From Leptospira congkakensis (lineage in GTDB: Bacteria; Spirochaetota; Leptospiria; Leptospirales; Leptospiraceae): a stretch of 64,000 nt of DNA. A program made the position numbers and the translations under genes. The notes under the pieces were generated by a model. That model worked only from the letters and a program-made list of their open reading frames with translations. It was not told the origin of the DNA and did not search any database. This document shows positions 8,851 through 19,064 of the stretch, in pieces. The DNA lies in assembly GCF_004770265.1 (NCBI RefSeq), contig NZ_RQGQ01000017.1, forward strand, positions 744,001 through 808,000. The letters run 5' to 3'. Every line of letters starts with the position of its first letter. Positions within the stretch are counted from its first letter, which is position 1.

Positions 8851-9873
8851 TTAGTTTTGCAAAAACTTTCCTTTTTGGATTTTTTGCAGAACCAAAGGAA
8901 CAAAGAAAACCAGAGCAAATCCAACAACTAAGTAACGGATGTATCTTAAAAACAAATCATCTTTCCAAATGGTTTTTTTGATCACAATTCCTGGAATCAC
9001 ATAAAGTAATAGAATCACTATCGCTAATACTAACAACCGAACAAGAACCGTAATCCAAAAATTCTTAAAATCTTTTGTCCCGAATGAGAAACTGAATTTA
9101 GGAAGAGACCAATCTAAAAACTCAGGTTTGCTAAATCTTGGATAAAAAAGTAAACCGAGCCAAAAACCAGCAAGAGCTCCACTGGCAGTCAGCACTCCCG
9201 ACAAACTATGATGGTGTTCTACAGAAAGGAAGGGAGAATCAAGAGCAATTGGCGACAAGGTAAGGACGATTCCTAAAAGACTTAAGGTTCGATAATTATT
9301 TGTCTGTAGGAAAGTAGGAACAGAATCTTTTTTATAAAATCGATCAAGTAAAAGTAAAAGGATGAATAAGTGAACCACACCGAGTCCAAATCCTAAACTT
9401 ACATCACCTAAATAATGAACTTTTAGATACATTCTTGAAAATGGCATAAAAAGAATGATGAGAACAGATAGAACCCGAAACCAAAGTTTAGGAATACGAT
9501 AAGCTAACAGTCCCCAGACGACGACCGCCGAATATGCGTGACCAGATGGTAAACCAAATGCTTTTTCGTCGAAGGCTTCTGGGTAGGGGAAAGGTCTTGG
9601 GCTTTCTAAATAAAATTTTAAGATCGAAATGATCACCGCGGATGTGAGTAATCCGAGAGAAAGTTCAAAAGCGAGTTTTGGCCTGTAGTAGATGTAAACA
9701 AAGGATATGAGACCTAGGAAAAAACTACTTCCTCCCAAATAATGGCAGATGGTAGCAATGGTAAGGAAGATTCCACCGAGGGTAGGATCCCAAATATGTA
9801 GGGAATCTAGGGGGATGGGAGAAAACCAAAGGGAAGTCTGTGCGAGGAGGAGATCTTTCATAGGAATTTCCAT
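8851..9873 (-). CDS. PAP2-family membrane phosphatase
   Basis: 340 aa, polytopic. The PAP2/lipid phosphatase signature is complete: motif 1 KFYLESPRP (K and RP, about residue 86-94), motif 2 PSGHA (about 109), motif 3 SRMYLKVHYLGDV (R, catalytic H, D, about 146-158). The first 200 residues are the phosphatase; the extra 140 residues add more membrane segments of unknown role. Likely substrates are lipid pyrophosphates such as undecaprenyl-PP or phosphatidate. Initiation is at ATG 9873 or the in-frame ATG 9861. It is divergent from plsC with only 5 bp between start codons, so the promoters of the two must overlap the opposite coding regions unless plsC starts further in. Confidence 0.8.
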   Translation of the reverse strand: MEIPMKDLLLAQTSLWFSPIPLDSLHIWDPTLGGIFLTIATICHYLGGSSFFLGLISFVYIYYRPKLAFELSLGLLTSAVIISILKFYLESPRPFPYPEAFDEKAFGLPSGHAYSAVVVWGLLAYRIPKLWFRVLSVLIILFMPFSRMYLKVHYLGDVSLGFGLGVVHLFILLLLLDRFYKKDSVPTFLQTNNYRTLSLLGIVLTLSPIALDSPFLSVEHHHSLSGVLTASGALAGFWLGLLFYPRFSKPEFLDWSLPKFSFSFGTKDFKNFWITVLVRLLVLAIVILLLYVIPGIVIKKTIWKDDLFLRYIRYLVVGFALVFFVPLVLQKIQKGKFLQN

Positions 9874-9878
9874 CTAAG

Positions 9879-10754
9879 ATGAAAATCCAACTTGATTTCA
9901 TAAAGTTTTATTTTGAAATGTGTGATGTTTCTATGGATTCTAACCAAAACCCCGCTGATATACTAGAAAGTCTTTTCGTCATTCCCAGGGAAGTTCCCAA
10001 AACCATCCTTCGTAACCTCCTGGAGCTCATTTATGACGTCAAAGTGGCTGGATCTGAAAACATTCCCGAATCCGGCGGGGCTCTCATTATCTCCAATCAT
10101 ACCGATTATTTGGACATTCCGGTCCAAGGAGCTTTTGCCGATAGAAAGATCGTTTATTTGGGCAAATATGAACTTTTCCATCCTCAGGAAGAGATTATGG
10201 CCATCATCAATCATAAAAACTCTCCTTTCAACTACCCACCGTTAAGCCTGACAAAACCAATCGTTGAGGTTTTGGTAAACTCTCTCGGTAGTGTAGTGAA
10301 GAAAAACCTGATCAATTGGGGGAGTATGCCCATCATTCGGAATGCAGCAAAAGATTCGGAAATGGACAAACGGGCAGCCATGGATTACTACGAAAAACTG
10401 GAAACCTATATGGTGGATCTCATGAAAGAGGGGGAACTTCTTTCCATTTACCCGGAAGGATCTCGTTCCGAAACAGGGGAATTACAATCCTTTCGAGCAA
10501 TGGCGGCAAAACTTGCCATCCGTGCTGGGGTTCCCATCATTCCGTCTGGAATTGTTGGTGCGACCAATATGTCAAAACCCAAGGCCTTCCTCACAGGAGA
10601 CGCTTTCAAAACCAAAATTCGTTATCTTATTGGAAAACCCATCTTACCTTCGGAATTCCCAACAGGCCCCGAGAAGAAAGCTGCCAAAGAACTGACAGAA
10701 ATTCTGGAAAATCGAGTGCGGGAGCTGATGAAAAAGGCGGAATCCATACTTTAA
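9879..10754 (+). CDS. 1-acyl-sn-glycerol-3-phosphate acyltransferase-type protein (PlsC family)
   Basis: Up to 291 aa. The acyltransferase signatures are NHTDYLD (NHx4D motif, about 67-73) and YPEGSRSETGEL (EGTR-type motif, about 188), followed by VPIIPSGIVG. The family transfers an acyl group to lysophosphatidate in phospholipid synthesis. There is no obvious membrane span, so it is probably a peripheral membrane protein. ATG 9879 has no good Shine-Dalgarno and almost abuts the divergent PAP2 start. In-frame ATGs at 9918 and 9933 are real alternatives; the conserved part begins after them. Confidence 0.8.
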   Translation: MKIQLDFIKFYFEMCDVSMDSNQNPADILESLFVIPREVPKTILRNLLELIYDVKVAGSENIPESGGALIISNHTDYLDIPVQGAFADRKIVYLGKYELFHPQEEIMAIINHKNSPFNYPPLSLTKPIVEVLVNSLGSVVKKNLINWGSMPIIRNAAKDSEMDKRAAMDYYEKLETYMVDLMKEGELLSIYPEGSRSETGELQSFRAMAAKLAIRAGVPIIPSGIVGATNMSKPKAFLTGDAFKTKIRYLIGKPILPSEFPTGPEKKAAKELTEILENRVRELMKKAESIL

Positions 10755-10765
10755 TCTCGACCATT

Positions 10766-10807
10766 CGGGAAAATTATGACATAGTTTCCAAAGCTATGTC
10801 ATTCCCG
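10766..10807 (+). terminator. Hairpin between plsC-like gene and icmF
   Basis: ATGACATAG (10776-10784) pairs with CTATGTCAT (10794-10802) around a 9-nt loop. CGGGA (10766-10770) extends the stem with TCCCG (10803-10807) across a 5-nt bulge. It is the only strong structure between the two genes. The downstream T-run is poor, so it may be a leader structure of icmF rather than an intrinsic terminator. Confidence 0.45.
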
Positions 10808-10857
10808 TCACATTTTCCAATTGAATCCATAGCAATCTTTTTAGAACGTTGTTCTCT

Positions 10858-13800
10858 ATGACCACGGAAATCCTCACGTACACCCCCCAAAACAAAATTC
10901 GCTTTGTGACTGCGGCCTCCCTTTTTGATGGCCACGACGCCTCGATCAATATCATGCGGAGGATTTTGCAACAAAGTGGGGTGGAAGTGATCCACCTGGG
11001 ACACAATAGGAGTGTGCAAGAGATTGTACAATGTGCCATCCAGGAAGATGTACAAGGGATTGCCATCACCAGTTACCAAGGTGGTCATGTGGAATATTTC
11101 CAATACATGATTGATCTTCTAAAAAAAGAAGGGGCAGGTCACATTCGGGTGTTTGGTGGTGGTGGCGGAACCATCCTTCCTTCGGAAATCGAAGTTTTAC
11201 ACAAATACGGTGTGGCACATATTTATTCTCCTGATGAAGGACGGACTCTTGGATTGCAAGGGATGATCAATGATGTGGTCAAAAAATCAGATTTCCCTAC
11301 ACCACTTTCATTTAACGGAGATTTGGCGTCTCAAATCCAAAATAAAAATTATTTAGCACTCGGCCAAGCCATCACACAGATGGAGTTTTCCCTTCTGCAG
11401 GAAAAAACAAACTACTCTATCAATTTAGAATTTCCACCTCCCCAAAAAAACATTCCCGTTCTTGGAATTACCGGAACAGGTGGTGCTGGTAAATCTTCTT
11501 TAACCGATGAACTGGTTCGTCGCTACCTACATGATTTTCCAAACCAAACCATTGCGATTTTGTCTGTGGATCCATCCAAACGAAAAACAGGTGGGGCACT
11601 TCTGGGAGATCGGATTCGTATGAATTCCATTTTTAATGAGAGAGTGTATATGAGATCGTTTGCGACAAGGGAAGCAAACATTGCACTCAACAGAAGTGTC
11701 AAAGGAGCCATTCAGATTTTAAAATCTGCGGGTTATGATCTGATCATTGTTGAAACTGCTGGGATCGGGCAAAGTGATTCGGAGATTACAGAAGTCGCAG
11801 ATGTTTCGTTATACGTGATGACACCAGAATATGGTGCTGCTACCCAATTAGAAAAAATCGATATGATCGATTATGCGGATGTGATTTCCATCAATAAGTT
11901 TGATAAACGTGGGGCCCTTGATGCGCTTCGTGATGTTAAAAAACAATACCAAAGATCTCGTAATTTATTCAATGATCCAGTAGATGCGATGCCCGTGTAC
12001 GGAACCATTGCTTCACAATTCCAAGATGCAGGAACGGATGAACTCTATGCTCATCTGATTGGAGTTGTAATTGAAAAAAACAAATTAGATTGGAAAACTA
12101 GTTCCTCTAAAAATCAAGAAGGAAGAGAGGCATCCGTTGTGCTTCCTCCTGATCGTGTTCGTTATCTAACAGAAATCAAAGAAGAAATTGATCGGAATGC
12201 CGAGTGGATCGTGAAAGAAGCGGAAGTTGCGAGATCCGCCTACCAACTGAAAGGTGCTATTTCCGTTTTATCCAAAAAAGGAAAACCAACCGGAGACTTG
12301 GAATCCGAGTACCAATTGTTATGGGATTCTTTGTCACTTGATTCGCGAAACATTTTAGATACTTGGTCTGAAAAAATCGAATCCTTTCGCAAGGAACAGT
12401 ATTCCTATTTTGTTCGTGGCAAAGAAATCAAAGTAGATAACTATACGGTTTCTCTCAGCCATTTGAAAATTCCAAAAATTGCCACACCGCGTTTTGTGGA
12501 TTGGGGTGATATTTTACATTGGTCTTACCAAGAAAACTTCCCTGGTTTTTTTCCTTATACGGCGGGAGTGTATCCTTACAAACGAAGTGGAGAAGATCCG
12601 ACACGTATGTTTGCGGGAGAAGGTGGACCAGAAAGAACCAATCGTCGTTTTCATTATTTGAGTTCAGGAATGCCCGCCAAACGACTGTCAACTGCTTTTG
12701 ACTCTGTGACTTTATATGGGGAAGATCCAGACATTCGTCCTGATATTTATGGAAAGATTGGAAATTCTGGTGTGAATGTTGCCACACTTGACGATGCTAA
12801 AAAACTTTATTCTGGTTTTGATCTTTGTGATCCTTCCACTTCTGTATCCATGACCATCAATGGACCGGCTCCGATGGTTCTTGCTTTTTTCCTAAATGCG
12901 GCCATTGACCAGGCTTGTGAAAAATACATTCGTGCGGAAGGGAAAACAGAAGAAGTTAAATCCCAAATTCAAAAAATTTACGCGGCCAAAGGACAAGTGG
13001 TTCCAAGTTTCGATGGGGCGCTTCCTGAAACTAACGATGGTTTAGGACTAATGCTTCTTGGTGTGACGGGTGATGAAGTATTACCGAAAGATGTGTATAC
13101 AAATTTAAAAAAAGAAGCCCTGTCCCAAGTGCGTGGCACTGTGCAAGCGGACATTCTAAAAGAAGACCAAGCACAAAACACTTGTATTTTCTCTACTGAA
13201 TTTGCTTTAAAGATGATGGGAGACATCCAACACCATTTCATCCAAAATGCAGTTCGGAATTTTTATTCTGTTTCGATCAGTGGGTATCATATAGCAGAAG
13301 CAGGTGCCAATCCGATCACTCAAGTTGCCTTTACATTAGCCAACGGATTTACTTACGTAGAATACTATTTGAGTCGCGGTATGGACATCAATGAGTTTGC
13401 TCCCAACCTATCTTTCTTTTTTTCCAATGGGATTGATCCTGAGTATTCAGTGATTGGGCGTGTGGCTCGTAGGATTTGGGCCAAAGCGATGAAGTTCAAA
13501 TATAGAGCCAATGAACGTTCCCAAATGTTAAAGTACCATATCCAAACATCGGGTCGGTCTTTACACTCTCAAGAAATTGATTTTAATGATATCCGGACCA
13601 CATTACAAGCTTTATATGCAATTTACGACAATTGTAATTCCCTTCATACAAATGCTTATGATGAAGCCATCACAACACCAACGGAAGAATCGGTTCGACG
13701 TGCCGTTGCCATCCAACTCATTATCAATAGGGAGCTTGGTCTTGCCAAAAATGAAAATCCATTACAAGGTGCCTTTATCATTGAAGAACTTACCAATTTA

Positions 13801-14232
13801 GTCGAAGAAGCCATCTTAACAGAATTCAACCGACTGACCGAAAGGGGTGGGGTACTTGGTGCGATGGAAAGGATGTACCAAAGGAATAAAATCCAAGAAG
13901 AGTCCCTCCATTATGAAACCCTAAAACATACTGGTGAATACCCGATCATTGGTGTGAATACATTTCTCAACCGCAACGGATCGCCAACAGTAATTCCAGG
14001 TGAAGTCATTCGTTCGACAGATGAGGAGAAAAGGCAACAAATTGGAAATTTGAAGGCGTTTCAAAAACGAAATGAAGGCAAAACAGAAATTGCCATTACA
14101 AAATTAAAACAAGTGGCTCGTGCGAAAGAAAATATCTTTCAAGAGTTATTGGAAACAGTGAAAGTGGCGTCCTTAGGGCAAATCTCCCATGCTTTGTACG
14201 AAGTGGGAGGTCAGTACCGCCGCAACATGTAA
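10858..14232 (+). CDS. icmF: Fused isobutyryl-CoA (acyl-CoA) mutase IcmF
   Basis: 1124 aa, full length for IcmF. Order of domains: N-terminal B12-binding domain with the base-off DxH motif (DGHD, H26) and GGGG loop (about 1-145); MeaI-type G-protein chaperone domain with Walker [10 protein letters not shown] (about 208), [11 protein letters not shown] and INKFDKR; then the methylmalonyl-CoA-mutase TIM barrel (about 540-1124). Family role: adenosylcobalamin-dependent rearrangement of isobutyryl-CoA/butyryl-CoA or related acyl-CoAs, with the GTPase domain guarding cofactor loading. ATG 10858 is preferred over an upstream in-frame TTG (10849). No B12 riboswitch is evident in the about 100-bp leader. 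Confidence 0.92.
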   Translation: MTTEILTYTPQNKIRFVTAASLFDGHDASINIMRRILQQSGVEVIHLGHNRSVQEIVQCAIQEDVQGIAITSYQGGHVEYFQYMIDLLKKEGAGHIRVFGGGGGTILPSEIEVLHKYGVAHIYSPDEGRTLGLQGMINDVVKKSDFPTPLSFNGDLASQIQNKNYLALGQAITQMEFSLLQEKTNYSINLEFPPPQKNIPVLGITGTGGAGKSSLTDELVRRYLHDFPNQTIAILSVDPSKRKTGGALLGDRIRMNSIFNERVYMRSFATREANIALNRSVKGAIQILKSAGYDLIIVETAGIGQSDSEITEVADVSLYVMTPEYGAATQLEKIDMIDYADVISINKFDKRGALDALRDVKKQYQRSRNLFNDPVDAMPVYGTIASQFQDAGTDELYAHLIGVVIEKNKLDWKTSSSKNQEGREASVVLPPDRVRYLTEIKEEIDRNAEWIVKEAEVARSAYQLKGAISVLSKKGKPTGDLESEYQLLWDSLSLDSRNILDTWSEKIESFRKEQYSYFVRGKEIKVDNYTVSLSHLKIPKIATPRFVDWGDILHWSYQENFPGFFPYTAGVYPYKRSGEDPTRMFAGEGGPERTNRRFHYLSSGMPAKRLSTAFDSVTLYGEDPDIRPDIYGKIGNSGVNVATLDDAKKLYSGFDLCDPSTSVSMTINGPAPMVLAFFLNAAIDQACEKYIRAEGKTEEVKSQIQKIYAAKGQVVPSFDGALPETNDGLGLMLLGVTGDEVLPKDVYTNLKKEALSQVRGTVQADILKEDQAQNTCIFSTEFALKMMGDIQHHFIQNAVRNFYSVSISGYHIAEAGANPITQVAFTLANGFTYVEYYLSRGMDINEFAPNLSFFFSNGIDPEYSVIGRVARRIWAKAMKFKYRANERSQMLKYHIQTSGRSLHSQEIDFNDIRTTLQALYAIYDNCNSLHTNAYDEAITTPTEESVRRAVAIQLIINRELGLAKNENPLQGAFIIEELTNLVEEAILTEFNRLTERGGVLGAMERMYQRNKIQEESLHYETLKHTGEYPIIGVNTFLNRNGSPTVIPGEVIRSTDEEKRQQIGNLKAFQKRNEGKTEIAITKLKQVARAKENIFQELLETVKVASLGQISHALYEVGGQYRRNM

Positions 14233-14240
14233 ACAAAGGA

Positions 14241-14261
14241 AAGGGTAGAGTTCCTACCCTT
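14241..14261 (+). terminator. Short hairpin after icmF
   Basis: AAGGGTAG (14241-14248) and CTACCCTT (14254-14261) form a perfect 8-bp stem with a 5-nt loop, 8 nt after the icmF stop and 9 nt before the next ATG. There is no U-tract, so it may attenuate or stabilise an mRNA end rather than terminate strongly. It sits where the Shine-Dalgarno of the next gene would be. Confidence 0.4.
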
Positions 14262-14270
14262 GGTGACTTT

Positions 14271-15971
14271 ATGATTTCTTGGGATTTGATTAAAAAACAC
14301 AAACTTGGAATTCCTCTACTTTGGGACATTACCATGGTCTTTGTTGTCCTTGGGAACTTGGCGCTTATCATTTTTGATTTGAGTTATTTGAGTTTACGGC
14401 CGTTTTACTTTCATAAGTTTCCAGAAATACTAAAACTATACGACAAACCAATTTTAGGAATCGAAACTCATAGAACAACATCAGCTTATACTGATTTGGT
14501 GGATGATTTAAAATATCTCACTCAATTACGAGATGATGGTTTTAGAGAAAACCAAAGAAAAATCACCAGAGAAGAAATTTACAAGACATTAACTTCTTTG
14601 AAATCACAAGTTTCCAATGAGAAGTTTGATTCCCTATACGCTAACTTTGAGTCTGCGATTCAAATTGAAGATGTTCAAATTCGTCGAAAAAAAGTCGAAG
14701 AGATACTATTACAAGTCAATGATTTTGTTAGTGTTTTGGAAGAGACAGATGAAATCACAAAACTCAGCGAACTATCTGAAAAATATGCTTTTATCAATCG
14801 GTTGAGTGTTGAGACAAACGAATCGAAAGAAATTCTATCCATTTTTCAAAAGATGGACAAACGGATGTTGGAAATTGTAGAATCCAATCCATTTGCCATG
14901 TCAGGGCAAACTCATTTTTTATCGGAGATCCAAACGACGATCAAAAACGAATACCAAACCCATAAAACGAAAGCAAGAGATATCAAATTAAGACAAGAAC
15001 TGGATCCCGTATTGAATCGAGATCGAATTCCATCCACTGTTGTGGCGTTTGCTTGGTTTTGGCGGGATCAAAACAGGTCATTAGAACAAAAAATTGAATT
15101 TTTTAATTCTAATTTTCGAGAGTATTTTGCTCTGAATTATTACCGAACCATTGCATCGGATGGAAATTTAACTAACAACTATTTATTGTTAGATGCTCCA
15201 TTTTTATTTTTCTTTTTGGCTGAATTCATTATTAGTTGGCTGATTGCCATTCGAAACAAATCCTATATCGCTTGGTTTTTGTATCCTATTTACCATTGGT
15301 ATGATGTACTTGGACTCATTCCGATTGCTACTTTCCGTTTTTTCCGTTTGGTTCGGGTGTATAAAATTTATCTGATGTTACAAACCAATCAATTTACTCG
15401 CATTTTAGGAAATGATTTGATCAGTAAAACTTTGCGGTATTATTCCAATATCATCAAAGAGGAAATTTCTGATATTGTTACGATTCAAATTTTGACAGAA
15501 ACTCAGAATGAAGTAAAATCTGGAAACTCACTTGATCAACTAGTGAATGCCATTGATCAAAACAGAGATGAATTAAAAAAGGTGGCAATCAAAAATATTG
15601 CCAAGTCGGCTCAGAATCCAAACTTACAAGCGTTAATTCAAAATTTGGTGACAGAAATTTCCGAACGTGTTTCTGCAAATATGAAACCTATATCTTTGCT
15701 TCCAAAGGACATGCAAGCCAATCTCACGAAACAAATTAGTTTAACAATTTATACTGCGATATCACAAGCAACTGTAGCAATGGCAACTGATCCTTCAGGA
15801 AGAAAGTCGATTGAGAACTTAATTGATTATATCATTGATGAGATGATTGTTTTTGCACAAGATCCAGATATGGTAAAACTCAATACGAACATTACTGTTG
15901 CTCTAATTGAAAATATGAAAAAATCAATTGGTGAAAAAAAATGGCTGAAGGCAGAAATTGGAAATAGTTAA
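14271..15971 (+). CDS. Membrane protein with voltage-sensor-like S3-S4 segment
   Basis: 566 aa. One hydrophobic segment near the N-terminus (about 18-40), a long soluble helical, charged region (about 60-285), then three close membrane segments (about 303-375), and a helical C-terminal domain (about 380-566). The third segment region reads YDVLGLIPI followed by F355-R356-F-F-R359-L-V-R362-V-Y-K365: basic residues every third position, preceded by an Asp in the helix before. This is the S3-S4 pattern of the ion-channel voltage-sensor domain. I see no K+-type selectivity filter or pore loop, so it is not a plain channel. Function unknown. Confidence 0.55.
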   Translation: MISWDLIKKHKLGIPLLWDITMVFVVLGNLALIIFDLSYLSLRPFYFHKFPEILKLYDKPILGIETHRTTSAYTDLVDDLKYLTQLRDDGFRENQRKITREEIYKTLTSLKSQVSNEKFDSLYANFESAIQIEDVQIRRKKVEEILLQVNDFVSVLEETDEITKLSELSEKYAFINRLSVETNESKEILSIFQKMDKRMLEIVESNPFAMSGQTHFLSEIQTTIKNEYQTHKTKARDIKLRQELDPVLNRDRIPSTVVAFAWFWRDQNRSLEQKIEFFNSNFREYFALNYYRTIASDGNLTNNYLLLDAPFLFFFLAEFIISWLIAIRNKSYIAWFLYPIYHWYDVLGLIPIATFRFFRLVRVYKIYLMLQTNQFTRILGNDLISKTLRYYSNIIKEEISDIVTIQILTETQNEVKSGNSLDQLVNAIDQNRDELKKVAIKNIAKSAQNPNLQALIQNLVTEISERVSANMKPISLLPKDMQANLTKQISLTIYTAISQATVAMATDPSGRKSIENLIDYIIDEMIVFAQDPDMVKLNTNITVALIENMKKSIGEKKWLKAEIGNS

Positions 15972-16011
15972 CATAAGAAGTTAAACATATTCGTAATTCT
16001 TTCGAACACTG

Positions 16012-16053
16012 TTTTTTCTTTGAAAAAAGTCTTGTTTTCTTTCGAAAACAAGA
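16012..16053 (+). promoter_or_regulatory. Two consecutive hairpins upstream of a secreted-protein operon
   Basis: TTTTTT (16012-16017) pairs with AAAAAA (16023-16028). Directly after, TCTTGTTTTC (16030-16039) and GAAAACAAGA (16044-16053) form a perfect 10-bp stem with a TTTC loop. They end 15 nt before the TTG start at 16069. They could be the terminator region of the upstream gene or an operator/leader for the downstream operon. No T-run follows the second stem. Confidence 0.35.
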
Positions 16054-16068
16054 TGTGATCGATCCACT

Positions 16069-16587
16069 TTGAATTCTTATTTTCGATTTTTTCTTCTTTG
16101 TTTCGTTTTGATTCCAGGACTTATACTAGTCGCCCAACCTAAAGCTACAAAAAAACAAATGAAGGGATGGGATCTTAAGGATCAAAAAGGAAATTGGAAA
16201 CCTCTGGAACTTATTTGGGAAGAAAGTTCAGGAGCCGTTGCCCCAGAATTTCGGTATGGGAAATACTACCGATTGGTAACGAGCAAAAATAAAATTTCAC
16301 TCACTCGGAAACAATCCCGCGCAGGAAAACAGATACTCAATGAAACAAAAGAAATATCTGCTTCCAACTATGAATCCTGGATGCAAAAACTTTATAAAAC
16401 AGGAATTGATTCATTAACGATCGAACCTTCTCCTGAGGAAAAAGTTACTGGAGTCAGTTATAACTTCGTTTCTTTTCAATTTACTTCCACCAAATCAAAG
16501 TTTTATTATATGTTAGAAGATAAAAAAAATCCAAGTTGGAAACAAAAAAATAGTATCATAGAAATGATTGAGAGGATGAAGCCATGA
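16069..16587 (+). CDS. Small secreted protein coupled to papain-family protease
   Basis: 172 aa. TTG start chosen because it opens a signal peptide (hydrophobic 5-22, cleavage near VAQ). The mature part is basic and Trp/Lys rich with no domain I recognise. The stop overlaps the ATG of the next gene (ATGA arrangement), so the two are translationally coupled. By analogy with other cysteine-protease operons it could be an inhibitor or chaperone of the protease, but it has no recognised inhibitor motif. Confidence 0.55.
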   Translation: MNSYFRFFLLCFVLIPGLILVAQPKATKKQMKGWDLKDQKGNWKPLELIWEESSGAVAPEFRYGKYYRLVTSKNKISLTRKQSRAGKQILNETKEISASNYESWMQKLYKTGIDSLTIEPSPEEKVTGVSYNFVSFQFTSTKSKFYYMLEDKKNPSWKQKNSIIEMIERMKP

Positions 16588-19034
16588 GTTTAAATCAAAA
16601 TTGGAAAGTAATAGGATTATTCCTTTTATTTACGAGTGCAGTTCTTGCGGAAGAATTTGATCCGAGTAGTGTTCGTTCTCCTGGATGTAAACCAGGAACG
16701 TTCTCTTGTGGTTATATTCCGAGTTCAAAAGAAATTCAAGATAGTATTCCGCTCAAAAGAGATTTTAATTCCTTTGATGAGTTACCAAAATCTGTAGATT
16801 TATCTTCTATGATGCCACCTGTTGGGAACCAAGGTAGACAAAATAGTTGTGTTGCATGGGCCAGTGGTTATGCGATCAAATCTTATTTATTAAAAAACAA
16901 AGGACAGGCTTCAGAATATGATCCACCTTTTGCTGGCGGAAAGGGAAACTTCGTTTTTTCACCTGCTTTTATTTATAACCAACAGAATGGCGGAGAAGAC
17001 AAAGGTTTATATTATTATAAAACAATGGAATTTTTAAAGTCTAATGGTGCCGCTCCGTGGAGTAGTATGCCTTATTCTGATAAAGATTATCTCACACAAC
17101 CTTCTCCAGGTTCTAAAAAAGAAGCTCTAAAATACAAAATTAAATCATTCTCTAGATTAAATTATAAAAATCCTGATGAGATAAAACGAGTATTAGCTGG
17201 TAAAAATGTTGTACTGGTCGGAATGATTATTGATGATGCTTTTTATAAATTAAAAGGTTCTGCTATTTATGATGAGAATGGTGGGCAAAGTTATGGTGGT
17301 CACGCTATGACTATTGTTGGTTATGATGATAACAAAAAATCGAAGTCAGGAAAAAAAGGAGCCTTTAAATTACAAAACTCTTGGGGAACCAATTGGGGAG
17401 ACAAAGGATTTGGTTGGGTATCCTATTCTATCCTTGCAAAAGTAGGTCAAGAAACCTATGCCATTATTGACGAACCAGCTCCACAAAATACGCCGACAGT
17501 CAATGTAACTCCAACAAAAAAACCAATTGCACCTCCAGCAGAAATTAAAGCATCAAAAGGTGAGTTCGACACAAAAATTGTCTTAACTTGGGCTCAACAG
17601 GATTTGGCTGTTGCTTATTTGATTCAAAGAAAAGAAGAATCAGAATTTTATGATCTTGCCTATTCAGATAAACCAAGTTTTACTGATATCTCTGTTTCAC
17701 CTAACTCTGCTTATGTATATCGTATTCTTTCTGTTGGAACAGAAGAAGTTTCTGTCGCATCTTTGGATGTAGAAGGATTTACGGCAGCAGAACCAAATTC
17801 CAATGGAAACATTGGGCAGGTAGTGGGACTCACTGGTGTGGTTTATATGAGTGGATCGACACCGAATGTGGAGCTGAGTTGGTCCGCGTTGGATGGGGCG
17901 ACAAGTTACTCAATTGTTCGGACTGATTCTTCTCTGAAATGGAAAACAATAGGGACAAGTAAATTACCAAGTTTTACCGATCCTTCTCCCAAAGTTGGTG
18001 AATCAAATTTTTATCGAGTGGTTGCTTTGATGCAGTCCAAACCAGTTGGTGATTGGAGTGAATCTGTAGTGATCGATGTTGCGGACCAAAATTTATTACC
18101 GAATCAGGTGAGTATATTAACGGCAACTAATGGAGATTATTCGAATAAAATTGTTTTGAATTGGAATGCAGCTCCAGGTGCTAAGGTATATTTTTTATAC
18201 CGGTTTGATGAAAGAGCGGAACCTTCTGGTCAATTTGAAATCTCTGGAACTAGTTATACGGATACTGATGTATCGATTCAAAATGGAAAACAATATTTAT
18301 ATACAATCATTTCTGCTAATGATTTGGGTTATGCAGAGCCAAGTGAAGTTGCCATTGGAAAAACAGATCCTGCCCTGACAAAAAGAGCAGGTGGTGTGAC
18401 TTTGGCTCCTCCAAAACAATTGGTTTCAAATGCAGTCGGTAAGGATAAACTTGTCACTTTGAAATGGGAATCTGTGAAAGATAGTTTTGAATACTATATT
18501 TATCGCAAACAAATGAAAGGTGGTGGAAAGTTAGGAAAACTAGAATTTGTGACCGGAGTAGATTCTAAAAAAAATTCCTATAGCGAAACCTTTCCTGGAA
18601 ATTCAGGAGATTTGTTTTTATATTCGGTTCGCTCAAAATCAGAGTTTGGATCTGAGTCGAAGGATTCCAATTTTGTTTCTGTATTTTGGAACGAACCAAA
18701 AGTCCAAGTGAAAAAAAGAGCTATGTCTTTAGAAGAATTACCATCTACCTTTGTTGGGACATGGTCTTCTATGTATTGGAATCCAAAATCAGGGCCACAA
18801 ACTGTTTTAGTAGAAATTTTAGGAAATGGACAAGACTTTACCGCAATATTAAAGTTAAATGATAAAGAGATCAAACAATTTAAAGGATCGTGGACGCCCG
18901 GTAGTCATTCTTTAAAAACAAATGGATTTATGTTTGAATTATCGAATTCATTGGAAGGTAATTCTTTGGCTCAGTTCCAATCCATCAAAGATATTGAGAA
19001 TGGAACAGAACTGAGTTTTACCAAAGAAAAATAA
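16584..19034 (+). CDS. Secreted papain-family (C1A) cysteine protease with Fn3-like repeats
   Basis: 816 aa. Signal peptide (1-22), peptidase C1A domain about 70-300 with all catalytic residues: Q83 and C89 in GNQGRQNSCVAWA, H240 in YGGHAMTIVGYD, N265 in LQNSWGTNWGDKGFGW. There is only a short region (23-70) in place of a classical long propeptide. Beyond it come a Pro/Thr linker and about four fibronectin-III-like beta repeats (about 320-400, 408-500, 505-595, 610-705), each with a W core and a Y-x-(I/V/L)-x-R strand, then a C-terminal beta domain. Such proteins are exported or surface proteases. It ends 30 bp before the convergent cytochrome gene. Confidence 0.85.
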   Translation: MSLNQNWKVIGLFLLFTSAVLAEEFDPSSVRSPGCKPGTFSCGYIPSSKEIQDSIPLKRDFNSFDELPKSVDLSSMMPPVGNQGRQNSCVAWASGYAIKSYLLKNKGQASEYDPPFAGGKGNFVFSPAFIYNQQNGGEDKGLYYYKTMEFLKSNGAAPWSSMPYSDKDYLTQPSPGSKKEALKYKIKSFSRLNYKNPDEIKRVLAGKNVVLVGMIIDDAFYKLKGSAIYDENGGQSYGGHAMTIVGYDDNKKSKSGKKGAFKLQNSWGTNWGDKGFGWVSYSILAKVGQETYAIIDEPAPQNTPTVNVTPTKKPIAPPAEIKASKGEFDTKIVLTWAQQDLAVAYLIQRKEESEFYDLAYSDKPSFTDISVSPNSAYVYRILSVGTEEVSVASLDVEGFTAAEPNSNGNIGQVVGLTGVVYMSGSTPNVELSWSALDGATSYSIVRTDSSLKWKTIGTSKLPSFTDPSPKVGESNFYRVVALMQSKPVGDWSESVVIDVADQNLLPNQVSILTATNGDYSNKIVLNWNAAPGAKVYFLYRFDERAEPSGQFEISGTSYTDTDVSIQNGKQYLYTIISANDLGYAEPSEVAIGKTDPALTKRAGGVTLAPPKQLVSNAVGKDKLVTLKWESVKDSFEYYIYRKQMKGGGKLGKLEFVTGVDSKKNSYSETFPGNSGDLFLYSVRSKSEFGSESKDSNFVSVFWNEPKVQVKKRAMSLEELPSTFVGTWSSMYWNPKSGPQTVLVEILGNGQDFTAILKLNDKEIKQFKGSWTPGSHSLKTNGFMFELSNSLEGNSLAQFQSIKDIENGTELSFTKEK

Positions 19035-19064
19035 TTTAGATTTGTATTTGGTTAGAATGAAATA

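Noticed and set aside
10316..10861. Plus-strand frame of 181 codons overlapping the PlsC-like gene
   Set aside because: Different frame of a gene with intact NHx4D and EGxR motifs; no similarity of its own.
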